From JBKPHS01 sp046729975 (GTDB lineage Bacteria; Actinomycetota; Thermoleophilia; Solirubrobacterales; Thermoleophilaceae), in NCBI GenBank assembly GCA_046729975.1, contig JBKPHS010000106.1, positions 1 to 47,663 on the forward strand: a stretch of DNA of 47,663 bases, written 5' to 3'. A model generated the notes under the pieces. The model had not been told where the DNA came from. It did not search any database and saw nothing but the letters and a program-made list of their open reading frames with translations. The translations under genes were made by a program, and so were the position numbers. This document shows, in pieces, positions 7,363 through 15,635 of the stretch. Each line of letters begins with the position of its first letter. Position 1 is the first letter of the stretch.

Positions 7363-7815
7363 ATGCCACTGAGCGAAGGCCATACGGCGCCCGACTTCGA
7401 CCTGGAGAATCAGGACGGCCACACCGTTCGTCTGTCCGACCTGCGCGGCACACGGGTCGTCCTCTACTTCTTCCCGAAGGCCGGCACGCCCGGCTGCACC
7501 GTCCAGGCCTGCGGCATCCGCGACAACCGGCAGCGGTACGAGGAGGTCGGTGCGATCGTGCTCGGCGTATCGCCCGACGAGCCCGCGAAGCTGCGCGAGT
7601 TCGCCGATGAACACGACCTGCCGTTCACGCTGCTCGCCGACCCGGACCACGAGGTCGCTGAGGCCTACGGCGTCTGGGCCGAGAAGTCGACCTACCGGCG
7701 TTCAACTTTTCTGATCGACGCCGCCGGCACGATCACGCGCATCTTCGCGAAGGTCTCGCCCAGGACGCACGACGAGGTGGTGCTCGACGCGCTCGGCGAG
7801 CGCGCGGCGGCGTGA
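7363..7815 (+). CDS. bcp: Thioredoxin-dependent peroxiredoxin, Bcp/PrxQ type
   Basis: 150 residues. It has the thioredoxin fold with APDFDL at the N-terminus and the active-site PKAGTPGCTVQACGIRD, giving peroxidatic Cys45 and resolving Cys50 five residues on, the 2-Cys arrangement of Bcp/PrxQ. The downstream Arg of the catalytic triad lies in STYRRSTFLID. It reduces hydroperoxides in the cytoplasm using thioredoxin. A GGAGGG lies five bases before the ATG. The stop overlaps the GTG of the next gene. Confidence 0.95.
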   Translation: MPLSEGHTAPDFDLENQDGHTVRLSDLRGTRVVLYFFPKAGTPGCTVQACGIRDNRQRYEEVGAIVLGVSPDEPAKLREFADEHDLPFTLLADPDHEVAEAYGVWAEKSTYRRSTFLIDAAGTITRIFAKVSPRTHDEVVLDALGERAAA

Positions 7816-8363
7816 GCGGCGAGCCCGCGATAGCGGCCTGGCGGCACCACGGCAGCCGCGAGGGGTTCGAGGTCGCCCGCCTCGAGGCGGTGGACGGCGG
7901 CTACCGCGTCGATGGGCAGTCGGCCGCCGTCCAGGAAGGCGAGCCGTGGGCGGTTCGCTACGCCATCGAGCTCGACTCAGGATGGGTCACCCGTCGCGTG
8001 GAGCTGCTCGGCCTTGCTCGCTCTCGCACGCTCGAGAGCGACGGCGCGGGCCGCTGGCGGATCGACGGTGCAGAGGCGCCGCAGCTCGAGGGCTGCGTGG
8101 ACGTGGACCTCGAGGCCTCGGCGTTCACCAACACCCTGCCGATCAGGCGGGTGAAGCTCGAGGCCGGCGACGCCGGCGAGGCGCGGGCCGCGTGGGTCGC
8201 CGCGCGGGACCTCGAGACGGAGCCTTTCGACCAGCTGTACACCCGCCTCGACGACGAGCGCTACGACTACCGGGCCGTCTCCTCCGGCTTCCGGGCCGAG
8301 TTGCTCGTCGACGATTCCGGCCTGGTCCGCCGGTACCCGGGCCTGGCAGAGCGGGTCGCGTAG
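7812..8363 (+). CDS. Putative glycolipid-binding family protein (DUF1089-like)
   Basis: 183 residues, starting with GTG that overlaps the stop of bcp. The sequence is beta-rich without signal peptide or membrane helix: VRYAIELDSGWVTRRVELLG, then GRWRIDGAEAPQLEGCVDVDLEASAFTNTLPIRR, and near the end YDYRAVSSGFRAELLVDDSGLVRRYPGL. This is the pattern of the Pseudomonas PA1994-like 'putative glycolipid-binding' family. The family name rests on a structure-based guess, so the cellular role is open. Confidence 0.85.
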   Translation: MSGEPAIAAWRHHGSREGFEVARLEAVDGGYRVDGQSAAVQEGEPWAVRYAIELDSGWVTRRVELLGLARSRTLESDGAGRWRIDGAEAPQLEGCVDVDLEASAFTNTLPIRRVKLEAGDAGEARAAWVAARDLETEPFDQLYTRLDDERYDYRAVSSGFRAELLVDDSGLVRRYPGLAERVA

Positions 8364-8383
8364 GCCTGAGACAATCCGGCGCG

Positions 8384-8821
8384 ATGTCGGCTTTCCGGCA
8401 ACAGGTGATGATCGACGCCCCGATCGAGCGGATCTGGGAGCTCGTCGGCAATCCGAACCGCCATCCAGAGTGGTGGCCGCGGATCGTGGAGGCCGACTGC
8501 GAGGACCTGACGCAGGGCTGCACCTACCGGCAGGTGACGCGCTCGCCGACCGGCAAGGTCGAGACCGACATCTCGCTCGAGCGCCTCGAGGACTGCCACG
8601 AGGTGCTGATGCGCTGCCTCGACACCGGCACCTACACGCGCTGGCTGCTGACCGAGGCTCGCGGCGGCACCTTCCTCGATGTCGAGTTCGGGAGCGATCC
8701 GCAGTCGCCTGGGGCCCGGATCTTCGATCGGCTGGTGGGCAAGCGCTTCTTCCGCCAGTGGCTCAAGCAGTCGGTCGACGCGCTCGAGCAGGCCTCACGG
8801 TCGGCGCGCGAGGCCGCCTGA
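8384..8821 (+). CDS. SRPBCC-family (START/polyketide cyclase-like) protein
   Basis: 145 residues. It opens RQQVMIDAPIERIWELVGNPNRHPEWWPRI, the typical first strand, helix and WW of the helix-grip fold, and ends with the long C-terminal helix KRFFRQWLKQSVDALEQ. It probably binds a hydrophobic ligand; no catalytic residues are recognisable. There is no Shine-Dalgarno; GACAAT lies eight bases before the ATG, so the mRNA may be leaderless. Larger upstream in-frame starts would overlap the preceding gene in a different frame and are rejected. Confidence 0.88.
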   Translation: MSAFRQQVMIDAPIERIWELVGNPNRHPEWWPRIVEADCEDLTQGCTYRQVTRSPTGKVETDISLERLEDCHEVLMRCLDTGTYTRWLLTEARGGTFLDVEFGSDPQSPGARIFDRLVGKRFFRQWLKQSVDALEQASRSAREAA

Positions 8822-8865
8822 GCCCGGACCCGACCGCTCTGCCGGTCGCACTCGCCCCGGCCGCG

Positions 8866-8871
8866 TACATT
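8866..8871 (+). promoter_or_regulatory. Candidate -10 (TACATT) for a leaderless mRNA
   Basis: TACATT (TANNNT) ends six bases before the GTG at 8878; no Shine-Dalgarno is present. Confidence 0.4.
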
Positions 8872-8877
8872 GACCGC

Positions 8878-9864
8878 GTGGCCCCAACGGCGGCAGTCGG
8901 CGACTCGTTCCGCGCGTTCTTCGACGCGGTCGACCAGTTCTTCGCGAACCTCGCCTCGGTCCGCTGGGGGTCGCTCTTCCTGGCGCTGCTCCTGTTCGGC
9001 ATCTACCTGACCCTGCGCTCGCGAGCCTCCTTCAACATCCTGCGTGCCGCCTACCCGACCGCGCGGTTCGAGTGGCGCGAGATCTGGGGCGCGTACATGG
9101 CGGGGTACGGCTTCAACAGCGTGATCCCGGCGCGCGGCGGCGACGTCGTCCGCCTCTTCCTCACTAAGACCTCGATCCCCAACTCGAGCTACTCGGCGGT
9201 CGCCGCGAGCTTCGCCGTGGAGATGATCTTCGATGCGGTGATGGCGATCTTCATCCTCACCTTCGCCTTCAGCCAGGGCGTCTTCCCCAAGCCGCCCGAC
9301 TTCTCGAAGCTGAACGCCTTCGACCTCTCCCTGCTCGCCAAGCACCCTCGCTTCACGCTCTTCCTGATCACCGTGCTGGCGCTGGCGGTGCTGGCGGGGT
9401 TCGCGCTGTTGTCGGTGCGGGTGAAGGCGTTCTGGGCCCGGGTCAAGCAGGGGCTCACGATCCTGCGCGACCGGGATCGCTACCTGCGCGAGGTGTTCGG
9501 CGTCCAGCTCACGGGTTGGGTGTTCCGCTTCAGCGCCTTCTGGTTCCTGCTCGAGGCCTTCAACATCGGCGGCTCGGTGCGCAACGTACTCCTGGTGCTC
9601 GGGGTCAACGCCGTGGCGGCGGCCGTGCCGTTCACCCCCGGCGGCGCCGGGGTGCAGCAGGCGCTGCTCGTGAAGGTGTTTGCCGGCACCGCGTCGGGCG
9701 CGACGGTGGCCGCCTACTCGGTCGGGCAGCAGATCGCGATCGCCGCATTCGCCTTCGGGCTCGGCTTCGCGTCGCTCATCTTCATCTTCCGGATCCGCAG
9801 CTTCAAGGAGATCATCCACCGCGGCGAGAGCGACCGCGCGGCGGAGAAGGCCGTACAGGCTTAG
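8878..9864 (+). CDS. Lysylphosphatidylglycerol-synthase TM region / UPF0104 family membrane protein
   Basis: 328 residues with about seven to eight membrane helices. The signature of the family (YbhN/AglD-like flippase-domain proteins) is seen in YMAGYGFNSVIPARGGDVVRLFL (residues 62-84) and, near the C-terminus, VPFTPGGAGVQQALLV. It is an inner-membrane protein that may handle lipids or polyprenyl-linked substrates; it has no soluble MprF catalytic domain. GTG at 8878 is preferred because it follows a TACATT box by six bases and keeps the N-terminus at the family's usual length. Convergent 4-nt overlap with the next gene. Confidence 0.88.
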   Translation: MAPTAAVGDSFRAFFDAVDQFFANLASVRWGSLFLALLLFGIYLTLRSRASFNILRAAYPTARFEWREIWGAYMAGYGFNSVIPARGGDVVRLFLTKTSIPNSSYSAVAASFAVEMIFDAVMAIFILTFAFSQGVFPKPPDFSKLNAFDLSLLAKHPRFTLFLITVLALAVLAGFALLSVRVKAFWARVKQGLTILRDRDRYLREVFGVQLTGWVFRFSAFWFLLEAFNIGGSVRNVLLVLGVNAVAAAVPFTPGGAGVQQALLVKVFAGTASGATVAAYSVGQQIAIAAFAFGLGFASLIFIFRIRSFKEIIHRGESDRAAEKAVQA

Positions 9865-10136
9865 GTGCCGAAGCCCTCGCGCGCCTCGCGCACGAGGGTG
9901 ACCGCCTCGGGGAAGAGCGAGCCCATCGCCGCGCGCAGCTCCTGGACCTGCTGCTCCGCGTTGCCCTGGAGGTTCAGGCGCTCGAGCCCGGCGACCGTCA
10001 TCTCGACCGCCAGCCTGATGGCGTTGTCCGCCCAGGCCACCTTCTGCGCGCCCTGCATCTGCTCGGCGAGCTCGGCCATCCGCCGTCGCAGCTCCTCCGG
10101 GTCTCCGAAGATGCCGAAAGGGTCTTCCGATGACAT
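9861..10136 (-). CDS. Small helical protein of unknown function
   Basis: 91 residues beginning MSSEDPFGIFGDPEELRRRMAELAEQMQ, entirely helical in appearance with no membrane segment or cysteine. Heptad-like spacing in the first half suggests a short coiled coil. I do not recognise a named family. The gene is supported by its start: a near-consensus TACAAT box lies seven bases before the ATG on its own strand, the pattern of a leaderless mRNA. It would be transcribed divergently from the SDR gene. Confidence 0.72.
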   Translation of the reverse strand: MSSEDPFGIFGDPEELRRRMAELAEQMQGAQKVAWADNAIRLAVEMTVAGLERLNLQGNAEQQVQELRAAMGSLFPEAVTLVREAREGFGT

Positions 10137-10143
10137 AGAGCTG

Positions 10144-10149
10144 ATTGTA
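10144..10149 (-). promoter_or_regulatory. -10 element TACAAT of a leaderless gene
   Basis: Read on the minus strand the box is TACAAT, five of six consensus bases, ending seven bases before the ATG at 10136. The plus-strand SDR gene has its own TAACCT at 10178-10183, seven bases before its GTG. Confidence 0.5.
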
Positions 10150-10190
10150 GGCAGCGCCCGTGCGCGGCCCGGGGAAGTAACCTCGGGCCA

Positions 10191-10997
10191 GTGGCGCTGC
10201 CGAAGCCCTCGCTCGACTCGACTTGTCTCGTGACCGGCGCGTCGTCCGGCATCGGCGCCGACATTGCCAGAGAGCTCGCGCGCCGCGGCCACGGCGTGAC
10301 GCTCGTCGCGCGCCGCGAGGAGCGGCTGCGGGAGCTGGCCGCCGAGCTGGCCGAGCGCCACGGGGTGCGTACCGAGGTCCTGTCCTGCGACGTCGCCGAT
10401 CAGGACTCGCGCGAGCGGCTCGTGGAGCGGCTCGCCGAGCTGCGGCTGGTCGTCGAGGTGCTGGTCAACAACGCCGGCTTCGGCAGCGCGGGCATGTTCA
10501 CGGAGCTCGAGCGGGAGGTCGAGGTGCGCATGGTGCGCACGAACTGCGAGGCGGTTGTGGACCTGTGCGCCCGCTTCGTGCCGGAGATGGTCGAGCGCTC
10601 GCGCGGGGCGGTGCTCAACGTCGCATCCTCGGCGGCGTTCCAACCGCTTCCCCGGCAGGCCACCTACGCGGCAACCAAGGCGTTCGCGCTCTCGTTCAGC
10701 GAGGCCCTGCACGGCGAGCTGGCGGGTAGCGGAGTGACCGTCACGGCTCTCTGCCCGGGACCGGTGAAGACGGAGTTCGCCCAGGTAGCGGGTGTCGCGG
10801 AGCTCGAGGATTCGACGCCCGGCTTTCTCTGGAAGAGCTCCAAGGACGTCGCGGCGGCGGCCGTCGAGGGCCTCGAGCGGGGGAAGCGCGTGGTCACTCC
10901 AGGCACGCTTCAGGTGGCGACCTCGATGCTCGGCCAGCACACGCCGCGCCGCGTGCTGCTGCCGATCGTCAAGCGGGTCTACCCGGCCGGGAAGTGA
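10191..10997 (+). CDS. Short-chain dehydrogenase/reductase
   Basis: 268 residues, classical SDR. It has the cofactor loop TGASSGIG (residues 15-22) and an Arg-rich end of beta2 (VARREERLRE) that favours NADP(H). NNAG, a catalytic Ser in NVASSAAF and YAATK (Tyr-x3-Lys) complete the active site, with the LCPGPVKTEF loop after it. The family member is close to the uncharacterised 'YqjQ/DltE-like' oxidoreductases; substrate unknown. It forms a translationally coupled chain with the following hydrolase (GTGA overlap). Confidence 0.93.
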   Translation: MALPKPSLDSTCLVTGASSGIGADIARELARRGHGVTLVARREERLRELAAELAERHGVRTEVLSCDVADQDSRERLVERLAELRLVVEVLVNNAGFGSAGMFTELEREVEVRMVRTNCEAVVDLCARFVPEMVERSRGAVLNVASSAAFQPLPRQATYAATKAFALSFSEALHGELAGSGVTVTALCPGPVKTEFAQVAGVAELEDSTPGFLWKSSKDVAAAAVEGLERGKRVVTPGTLQVATSMLGQHTPRRVLLPIVKRVYPAGK

Positions 10998-11791
10998 CTG
11001 CCGCGACGGTCGAGGGCGCCGGCGTCGAGCTCGCCTACGACGAGCACGGCAGCGGGCCGGCAGTGGTGCTCATGCACGGCGCCGCGGCCACCCGCACCGT
11101 TTGGCTGGAGACGCGCGAGGAGCTCGGCGAGGGCTTCCGGACGATCGCCTATGACCGGCGAGGCTACGGCTCGAGCGGCGCGCCGGAGGCCTACGCAGGC
11201 ACGACATTCGAAGAGCAGGCCGAGGACGCCGCGGCGCTGCTCCGGTCCCTCGAGGCCGTGCCCGCGCTGGCCTGCGGACACAGCCTCGGCGCCGGAGTCT
11301 GCCTCGACCTGATGAAGCGTCACGCCGGGCTGCTGCGGGGCGCCGTGCTCGTCGAGCCACCCGTGCTGTCGCTGTCACGCGCGGGACCCGAGGAGATGGC
11401 GCAGACGCGCGCGGCGATCGAGCGGGGCGCGCGGGAGGGCGGGCCCGCCGGTGCGGTCGACGCCTTCCTCGGAAACTTCGGCACCGACGTGCTCGAGCGC
11501 CTCGGCGCCGAGCGCCTCGACGCTGCGCGCGCCGCGCCGCGCGCCGTCGCGGCAGATCTCGGCGCCGCATCCGCCTGGAACTTCACCCGCCGGGAGCTCG
11601 GTGCGATCGAGACGCCGGCGATCGTCCTCAGCGGGAGGCGCAGCTCCAAGGCCTGGCGAGAGGCGGCGTCGGTCCTCGCGAGCCTCCTCGGCAACGCGGA
11701 GTTGCGCCACGCAGACGCGGGCCACTTCGTGCCGCTCGAAGCGCCCGCGGCTCTGGCCGCCGCGATTCGGGCTCTCGACGGGAGCCCATGA
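10994..11791 (+). CDS. Alpha/beta-fold hydrolase
   Basis: 265 residues. The oxyanion region is VVLMHGAAATRTVW, the nucleophile elbow is CGHSLGAG (Ser near residue 97), and the catalytic His is in DAGHFVPLEAP close to the C-terminus; the acid is probably the residue after the strand IVLSGRRS. Cytoplasmic, with no signal peptide. An esterase or similar activity is expected but cannot be narrowed. Starts at GTG overlapping the SDR stop, and its own stop overlaps the next ATG. Confidence 0.9.
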   Translation: MTAATVEGAGVELAYDEHGSGPAVVLMHGAAATRTVWLETREELGEGFRTIAYDRRGYGSSGAPEAYAGTTFEEQAEDAAALLRSLEAVPALACGHSLGAGVCLDLMKRHAGLLRGAVLVEPPVLSLSRAGPEEMAQTRAAIERGAREGGPAGAVDAFLGNFGTDVLERLGAERLDAARAAPRAVAADLGAASAWNFTRRELGAIETPAIVLSGRRSSKAWREAASVLASLLGNAELRHADAGHFVPLEAPAALAAAIRALDGSP

Positions 11792-12927
11792 GCCGCGGTG
11801 GGCGCATCGCCTGCCTACTCGTCCTGCTGGCGAGCGGCGGCTGCGGCGGCGACGACGACAACGACGGCGATCGAGCGCCGACGCCCGCGCCCCAGACGAG
11901 GCGCGCTCCGGATGACGGCGATCGGCCGGCGCGCTCGCAAGGCGGCCCGGAGGTGGAGACCGTCGCTACCGGGCTCGAGGTGCCGTGGGAGATCGCGTTC
12001 CTGCCGGACGGTCGCGCCCTGGTCACCGAGCGGCCCGGCCGCGTGCGCCTGCTATCCGCCGACCTCGAGCTACGGCGAGAGCCGCTCGCCGAGATCGATC
12101 AAGTGGAGGAGATCGGAGAGGGAGGCCTGCTCGGCCTGGCGATCGATCCGGAGTTCGAGGAAAACCGCTTCGTCTACAGCTATCGAACGACCGCCGACGG
12201 CAACGAGGTCGTGCGCCTGCGCCTCGCGAACGGGAGGCTCGAGGAGCAGCGCGTGGTCGCGAGTGGCATCCAGGCGGGCGCGATCCACGATGGCGGCCGC
12301 CTGCGCTTCGGCCCCGACGGCCGGCTCTACTTCTCGACCGGCGACGCCGGCAGCTCCGAGCTCGCCCAGGATCCGGGCTCGCTGAACGGCAAGATCCTGC
12401 GACTCGAGCCCGAGCAGTTCCGGCGCGGCGGCGGTCGCCCCGAGGTCTTCACGCTGGGGCACCGTAACCCGCAGGGCTTCGACTGGCAGCCGCGCAGCGG
12501 TCGTCTCGTGGAGGACGAGCACGGCGCATCAGGCAACGACGAGGTCAACTTCCTGCGCAGGGGCGCCAACTACGGCTGGCCGGACGTCGAGGGCGACGCC
12601 AGCGCGCCCGGCTTCGTGTCCCCGGTGGCGGTCTACCGGGACGCGATCGCGCCCTCCGGGGCGACGTTCGTCCACATGCGGGGCTCCGAGTGGAGCGGCG
12701 ACTACCTGATCGGATGCCTTGTCGGGGAGCAGATCCGCCGCGTCGGCGTGAACAGCGAGGGCGTGACCACGAACGAGGCGCTGTTCGAGGGCGACTTCGG
12801 CCGCGTCCGCACGGTGGTGGAGGGCCCGGACGGCGCGCTCTATGCCCTGACGAGTAACACCGACGGCCGCGGCGACCCGCGCGATGGAGACGACCGGATC
12901 CTGCGGATAGTCCCGCCGGCGGCCTAG
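11788..12927 (+). CDS. PQQ-type sugar dehydrogenase-like (GSDH) lipoprotein
   Basis: 379 residues. The N-terminus LLVLLASGGCGGDDD reads as a lipoprotein signal with lipidated Cys followed by an acidic, disordered linker. From about residue 50 comes a beta-propeller of the glucose/sorbosone dehydrogenase type: GLEVPWEIAFLPDGRALVTERPGRVR, GGLLGLAIDPEF, AIHDGGRLRFGPDGRLYFSTGD, GHRNPQGFDW and NYGWPDVEG. Such proteins oxidise aldose sugars with PQQ outside the membrane, but many homologues have no known substrate, and no PQQ genes are in the window. ATGA overlap with the upstream hydrolase; convergent 4-nt overlap downstream. Confidence 0.9.
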   Translation: MSRGGRIACLLVLLASGGCGGDDDNDGDRAPTPAPQTRRAPDDGDRPARSQGGPEVETVATGLEVPWEIAFLPDGRALVTERPGRVRLLSADLELRREPLAEIDQVEEIGEGGLLGLAIDPEFEENRFVYSYRTTADGNEVVRLRLANGRLEEQRVVASGIQAGAIHDGGRLRFGPDGRLYFSTGDAGSSELAQDPGSLNGKILRLEPEQFRRGGGRPEVFTLGHRNPQGFDWQPRSGRLVEDEHGASGNDEVNFLRRGANYGWPDVEGDASAPGFVSPVAVYRDAIAPSGATFVHMRGSEWSGDYLIGCLVGEQIRRVGVNSEGVTTNEALFEGDFGRVRTVVEGPDGALYALTSNTDGRGDPRDGDDRILRIVPPAA

Positions 12928-14048
12928 ACGCCTGCGGCGACGGCGCCCGACTCGAGCTCCCAGCTGACCCCGTGGTCGCCGAGGTAGTTGAGGAAGGCGG
13001 CAGGGTCGTAGGCCGCCGCGGGGGCGAGCGCGCCGGCGTGGTCGAAACCAGGGGCGGCCATGCGCTCCGCGCCATAGACGAGCGTGACCGCCGTGAGCCC
13101 GTACACGTCGTGGCCGCGCACCACACCGCGCCCCGTCGATCCGCCGTCGCCTCGGGCGGTCGCGACGATCGTGAACTCCGCACCCCGCCGGTCCTCCTCG
13201 CTCGGGCCCTCGGGCAGGTAGCCGATCGCCTTTTCGAGCAGGCCCGTCAGCGGAGTGCGTAACGCGAGCGAGAGTACCGGCCTGAAGTAGGGGACAGCGG
13301 GCGCGAGCTGTGGCACCGGCGCGAGGACCTTGGCCGTAATGAGCGAGGTGACGCGACGCGTCGTCGTGTGGCGAGGCACCGTGATCACCTCGCCCGAGGG
13401 ATAGCGCGCCATCGACTGCCGGCCGATCGGCTCGGGGAAGTCCACGCTCGCCTTGAATACCCCGCCGGGTGCCGGGCGCCAGTGCCCGCCGTCGTACACG
13501 ACGTCGCCGCCGTTCATGATCTCGAGCGTGGACTTGAGCGTGCCGCGGCTCGCGCCGAAGCCCTTCACCGCGTAGGCGACCTCGAGCTCCGCCAAGGGCT
13601 CGTGGCCCTCCGAGACGAGGCGCGCGATGCAGTCCCCGGGAACGTAGTCGAAGCCCATTGCCGGCACGAGTGCGACGCCCTTGCGCTCGGCCTCCGGACC
13701 GTAGCGGTCGAAGACCGTGCGCATGAAGGACTGCTCCCCGGTCGAGTCGAGGTAGTGCGTGCCGGTGTCGATCGCAGCCTGGACGACCGGCTCGCCCGCA
13801 CGGGAGAAGGGCCCCGCGCAGTTGATGAGGACGTCGCAACCTTCGACCAGCCGGCGCAGCGAGCCCGGGTCGTCGACGGTCGCGACCCGCGTCTCGGCGC
13901 CCTGGCCGTGGCGACTCGCGACGCGCTCCAGCCGTTCCGCGCTGCGCCCGCCGAGCACGAAGTCGAGTCCGCGCCGCACCAGCTCGTCGGTCACGAGCCG
14001 GCCGGTGTACCCGGTTGCCCCGTAGAGCGCGATCACCACGCGGAACAT
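12924..14048 (-). CDS. Saccharopine dehydrogenase-like / trans-acting enoyl-reductase-like NAD(P)-binding protein
   Basis: 374 residues. The Rossmann N-terminus is IALYGATGYTGRLV, followed by VLGGRSAERLE and the conserved INCAGPFSRAGEPVVQAAIDTGTHYLD. This is the pattern of the saccharopine-dehydrogenase-like family that includes mycobacterial trans-acting enoyl reductase. The rest (VPAMGFDYVPGDC, then KGFGASRGTLKST) also fits. An NAD(P)H-dependent reduction of a lipid or acyl substrate is plausible but unproven. ATG at 14048 is chosen because the open frame further upstream runs through the divergent CBS gene. Confidence 0.88.
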   Translation of the reverse strand: MFRVVIALYGATGYTGRLVTDELVRRGLDFVLGGRSAERLERVASRHGQGAETRVATVDDPGSLRRLVEGCDVLINCAGPFSRAGEPVVQAAIDTGTHYLDSTGEQSFMRTVFDRYGPEAERKGVALVPAMGFDYVPGDCIARLVSEGHEPLAELEVAYAVKGFGASRGTLKSTLEIMNGGDVVYDGGHWRPAPGGVFKASVDFPEPIGRQSMARYPSGEVITVPRHTTTRRVTSLITAKVLAPVPQLAPAVPYFRPVLSLALRTPLTGLLEKAIGYLPEGPSEEDRRGAEFTIVATARGDGGSTGRGVVRGHDVYGLTAVTLVYGAERMAAPGFDHAGALAPAAAYDPAAFLNYLGDHGVSWELESGAVAAGV

Positions 14049-14085
14049 ACCGAGCGTGGCGCGTCGCGTTGTGGGCAGTCGTTTA

Positions 14086-14092
14086 TTTATAG
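14086..14092. promoter_or_regulatory. Shared AT-rich -10 region of divergent genes
   Basis: TTTATAG gives a plus-strand -10 (TTATAG) seven bases before the ATG of the CBS gene and, on the minus strand, TATAAA about 37 bases before the reductase ATG. It stands out as the only AT-rich patch nearby. Confidence 0.5.
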
Positions 14093-14099
14093 TCGCCGC

Positions 14100-14546
14100 A
14101 TGCGGATCAGCGAGGTGATGACCGAGTCGGTGATCACCGCCGAGGCGTCTGACAGCCTGCGCGACGTGGCGACCCTGATGCGGGATCGCAACGTCGGCTC
14201 GGTCGTCGTGTGCGAGGGCGGTCGCCCGGTGGGCGTGGTCACCGACCGCGACCTGGCTCTGACCGTCGTCGCGGACGGCGTGGAGCGCTCGGACGAGATC
14301 GGCTCGTACGCCACTCGGCCGCTCGTCACGGGCGAGGTGGAGATGGACCTCGAGGAGGCCGCCCAGCTGATGATCGAGCATCACATCCGCCGGCTCCCGC
14401 TCATGGACGGCGAGGCCCTTGCCGGCATCGTCACGATCGACGACGTGGCCGTGAGGGCCGGGGATCTCGAGCTGGCACACCGGATGACCGCCGAGGTCGC
14501 GAAGGCGGCCCTGCCCGAGTTCTTCTTCCACCAGCGCGGGGGCTGA
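14100..14546 (+). CDS. Two-CBS-domain protein
   Basis: 148 residues made of two CBS repeats: MRISEVMTESVITAEASDSLRDVATLM...GVVTDRDLAL (about 1-60) and the second with LVTGEVEMDLEEAAQLMIEHHIRRLPLMDGEALAGIVTIDDVA (about 75-120). There is no attached enzyme or transporter domain, so it is a stand-alone adenosyl-ligand sensor of the kind found with stress or hypoxia responses. The ATG follows a TTATAG box by seven bases without a Shine-Dalgarno. Confidence 0.92.
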   Translation: MRISEVMTESVITAEASDSLRDVATLMRDRNVGSVVVCEGGRPVGVVTDRDLALTVVADGVERSDEIGSYATRPLVTGEVEMDLEEAAQLMIEHHIRRLPLMDGEALAGIVTIDDVAVRAGDLELAHRMTAEVAKAALPEFFFHQRGG

Positions 14547-14551
14547 GCGGG

Positions 14552-14761
14552 GTGGCGGTGCTGACGCCGGACCAGCGACGCACGCGCGAGCGCTTCGAGA
14601 GCCTCATCCGGCTGGCCGCGCCGGCGCTCAACGTCGTGCTGGCCGTCGGCGAGCGCGTCTCCCGGGCGGTCGAGCCGACCGACCACGAGTACTACCCGCC
14701 GCGTGCCGGACAGATGGAGCCTCCGCCGCCTCCCGTGGACGTCCGCCGGAGCGAGGATTAG
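14552..14761 (+). CDS. Small conserved-looking protein of unknown function
   Basis: 69 residues from GTG, six bases after the CBS stop. It consists of a charged helix (LTPDQRRTRERFESLIRLA), a hydrophobic stretch (PALNVVLAVGERVSRAV), and a tail with EYYPPRAG and a proline run. I do not recognise the family. The amphipathic helix plus hydrophobic segment could associate with membrane. Support is the spacing between neighbours and the non-random composition; the ribosome site is weak. Confidence 0.55.
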   Translation: MAVLTPDQRRTRERFESLIRLAAPALNVVLAVGERVSRAVEPTDHEYYPPRAGQMEPPPPPVDVRRSED

Positions 14762-15611
14762 CGCCCTGGACGCCGCGGCCGCGCCCGGCGCACAACTCGA
14801 ATGGGAGGCCCGGGCGGGGCGGGTCGCGGGCGCTTCGGCGATCGCGGCCGTCGTCTTCTTCGTGGTCAGCGGCTTCTACCTGAGCTTCGCGCTCGACGAT
14901 CGCCCCGACAATTCGCGCGAGCTGCTCGCGGCCGTCGACCGCGAGCCGAGCGACTTCGTGGTCTACGGCGTGCTCCAAGCGGTGGCCTTGGTGGCGCTCG
15001 TCGGGGTCCTCGTCTACCTCTACCGGGTGACCAGGGCGCGCCGCCCGCAGCTGCCGCAGGCCGCGCTCGTGCTGGCGCTGATCGGGCCGCTCACCGCCGC
15101 GGTGATCGCGGTGCTGCGCCAGGTCGAGCTCTCGAGCGTCGCGGACGAGTTCCTCGCCTCGGGGGCCCGTACGGAGAGCCGGGCCGACGACCTGCTGGGC
15201 AGCGGCGCGTTCTCCGTCTACGGCGGCATCGGCCTGGGGGCGAACATCGCGATCGGCTTCGCGACCGTGCTGATCTCCCTGAACGCCATGCGAGCCGGAG
15301 TGCTGAGCCGCTTCATGGGCGTCCTCGGGATCATCGTGGGCGTCTTCTACGTGATCCCTCTGGGCGCGCAGCTGATCCAGGTCTTTTGGCTCGGCGCGCT
15401 CGCGGCGCTGTTCCTCGACCGCTGGCCGGGCGGACGCGGGCCGGCGTGGGAGACGGGCAGCGCCGAGCCGTGGCCGACCGCCGCGGACCGCGCGCGGGCC
15501 GTGCAGGAGCAGCGGGAGGAACTCGAAGCCCCGAGCGCGGATGCGGATACCGCGCCGGACGACGCGGCCGCCGAGCGCCACCGGCGGCGCAAGAGGAAGC
15601 GCCGCCGGTAG
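14703..15611 (+). CDS. Uncharacterised membrane protein with basic C-terminal tail
   Basis: Up to 302 residues. About five membrane helices are seen between residues 40 and 235 (ASAIAAVVFFVVSGFYLSF; VLQAVALVALVGVLVYLY; AALVLALIGPLTAAVIAVL; GIGLGANIAIGFATVLISL; MGVLGIIVGVFYVIPL). They are followed by an acidic linker and an extreme basic end (RRRKRKRRR). No family name is safe. The true start is uncertain: GTG at 14703 overlaps the preceding gene by 59 nt, and the only later possibility before the first helix is CTG near 14766. Confidence 0.75.
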   Translation: MPDRWSLRRLPWTSAGARISALDAAAAPGAQLEWEARAGRVAGASAIAAVVFFVVSGFYLSFALDDRPDNSRELLAAVDREPSDFVVYGVLQAVALVALVGVLVYLYRVTRARRPQLPQAALVLALIGPLTAAVIAVLRQVELSSVADEFLASGARTESRADDLLGSGAFSVYGGIGLGANIAIGFATVLISLNAMRAGVLSRFMGVLGIIVGVFYVIPLGAQLIQVFWLGALAALFLDRWPGGRGPAWETGSAEPWPTAADRARAVQEQREELEAPSADADTAPDDAAAERHRRRKRKRRR

Positions 15612-15635
15612 CCGCTTGCTAGCGGCCGACCCGCG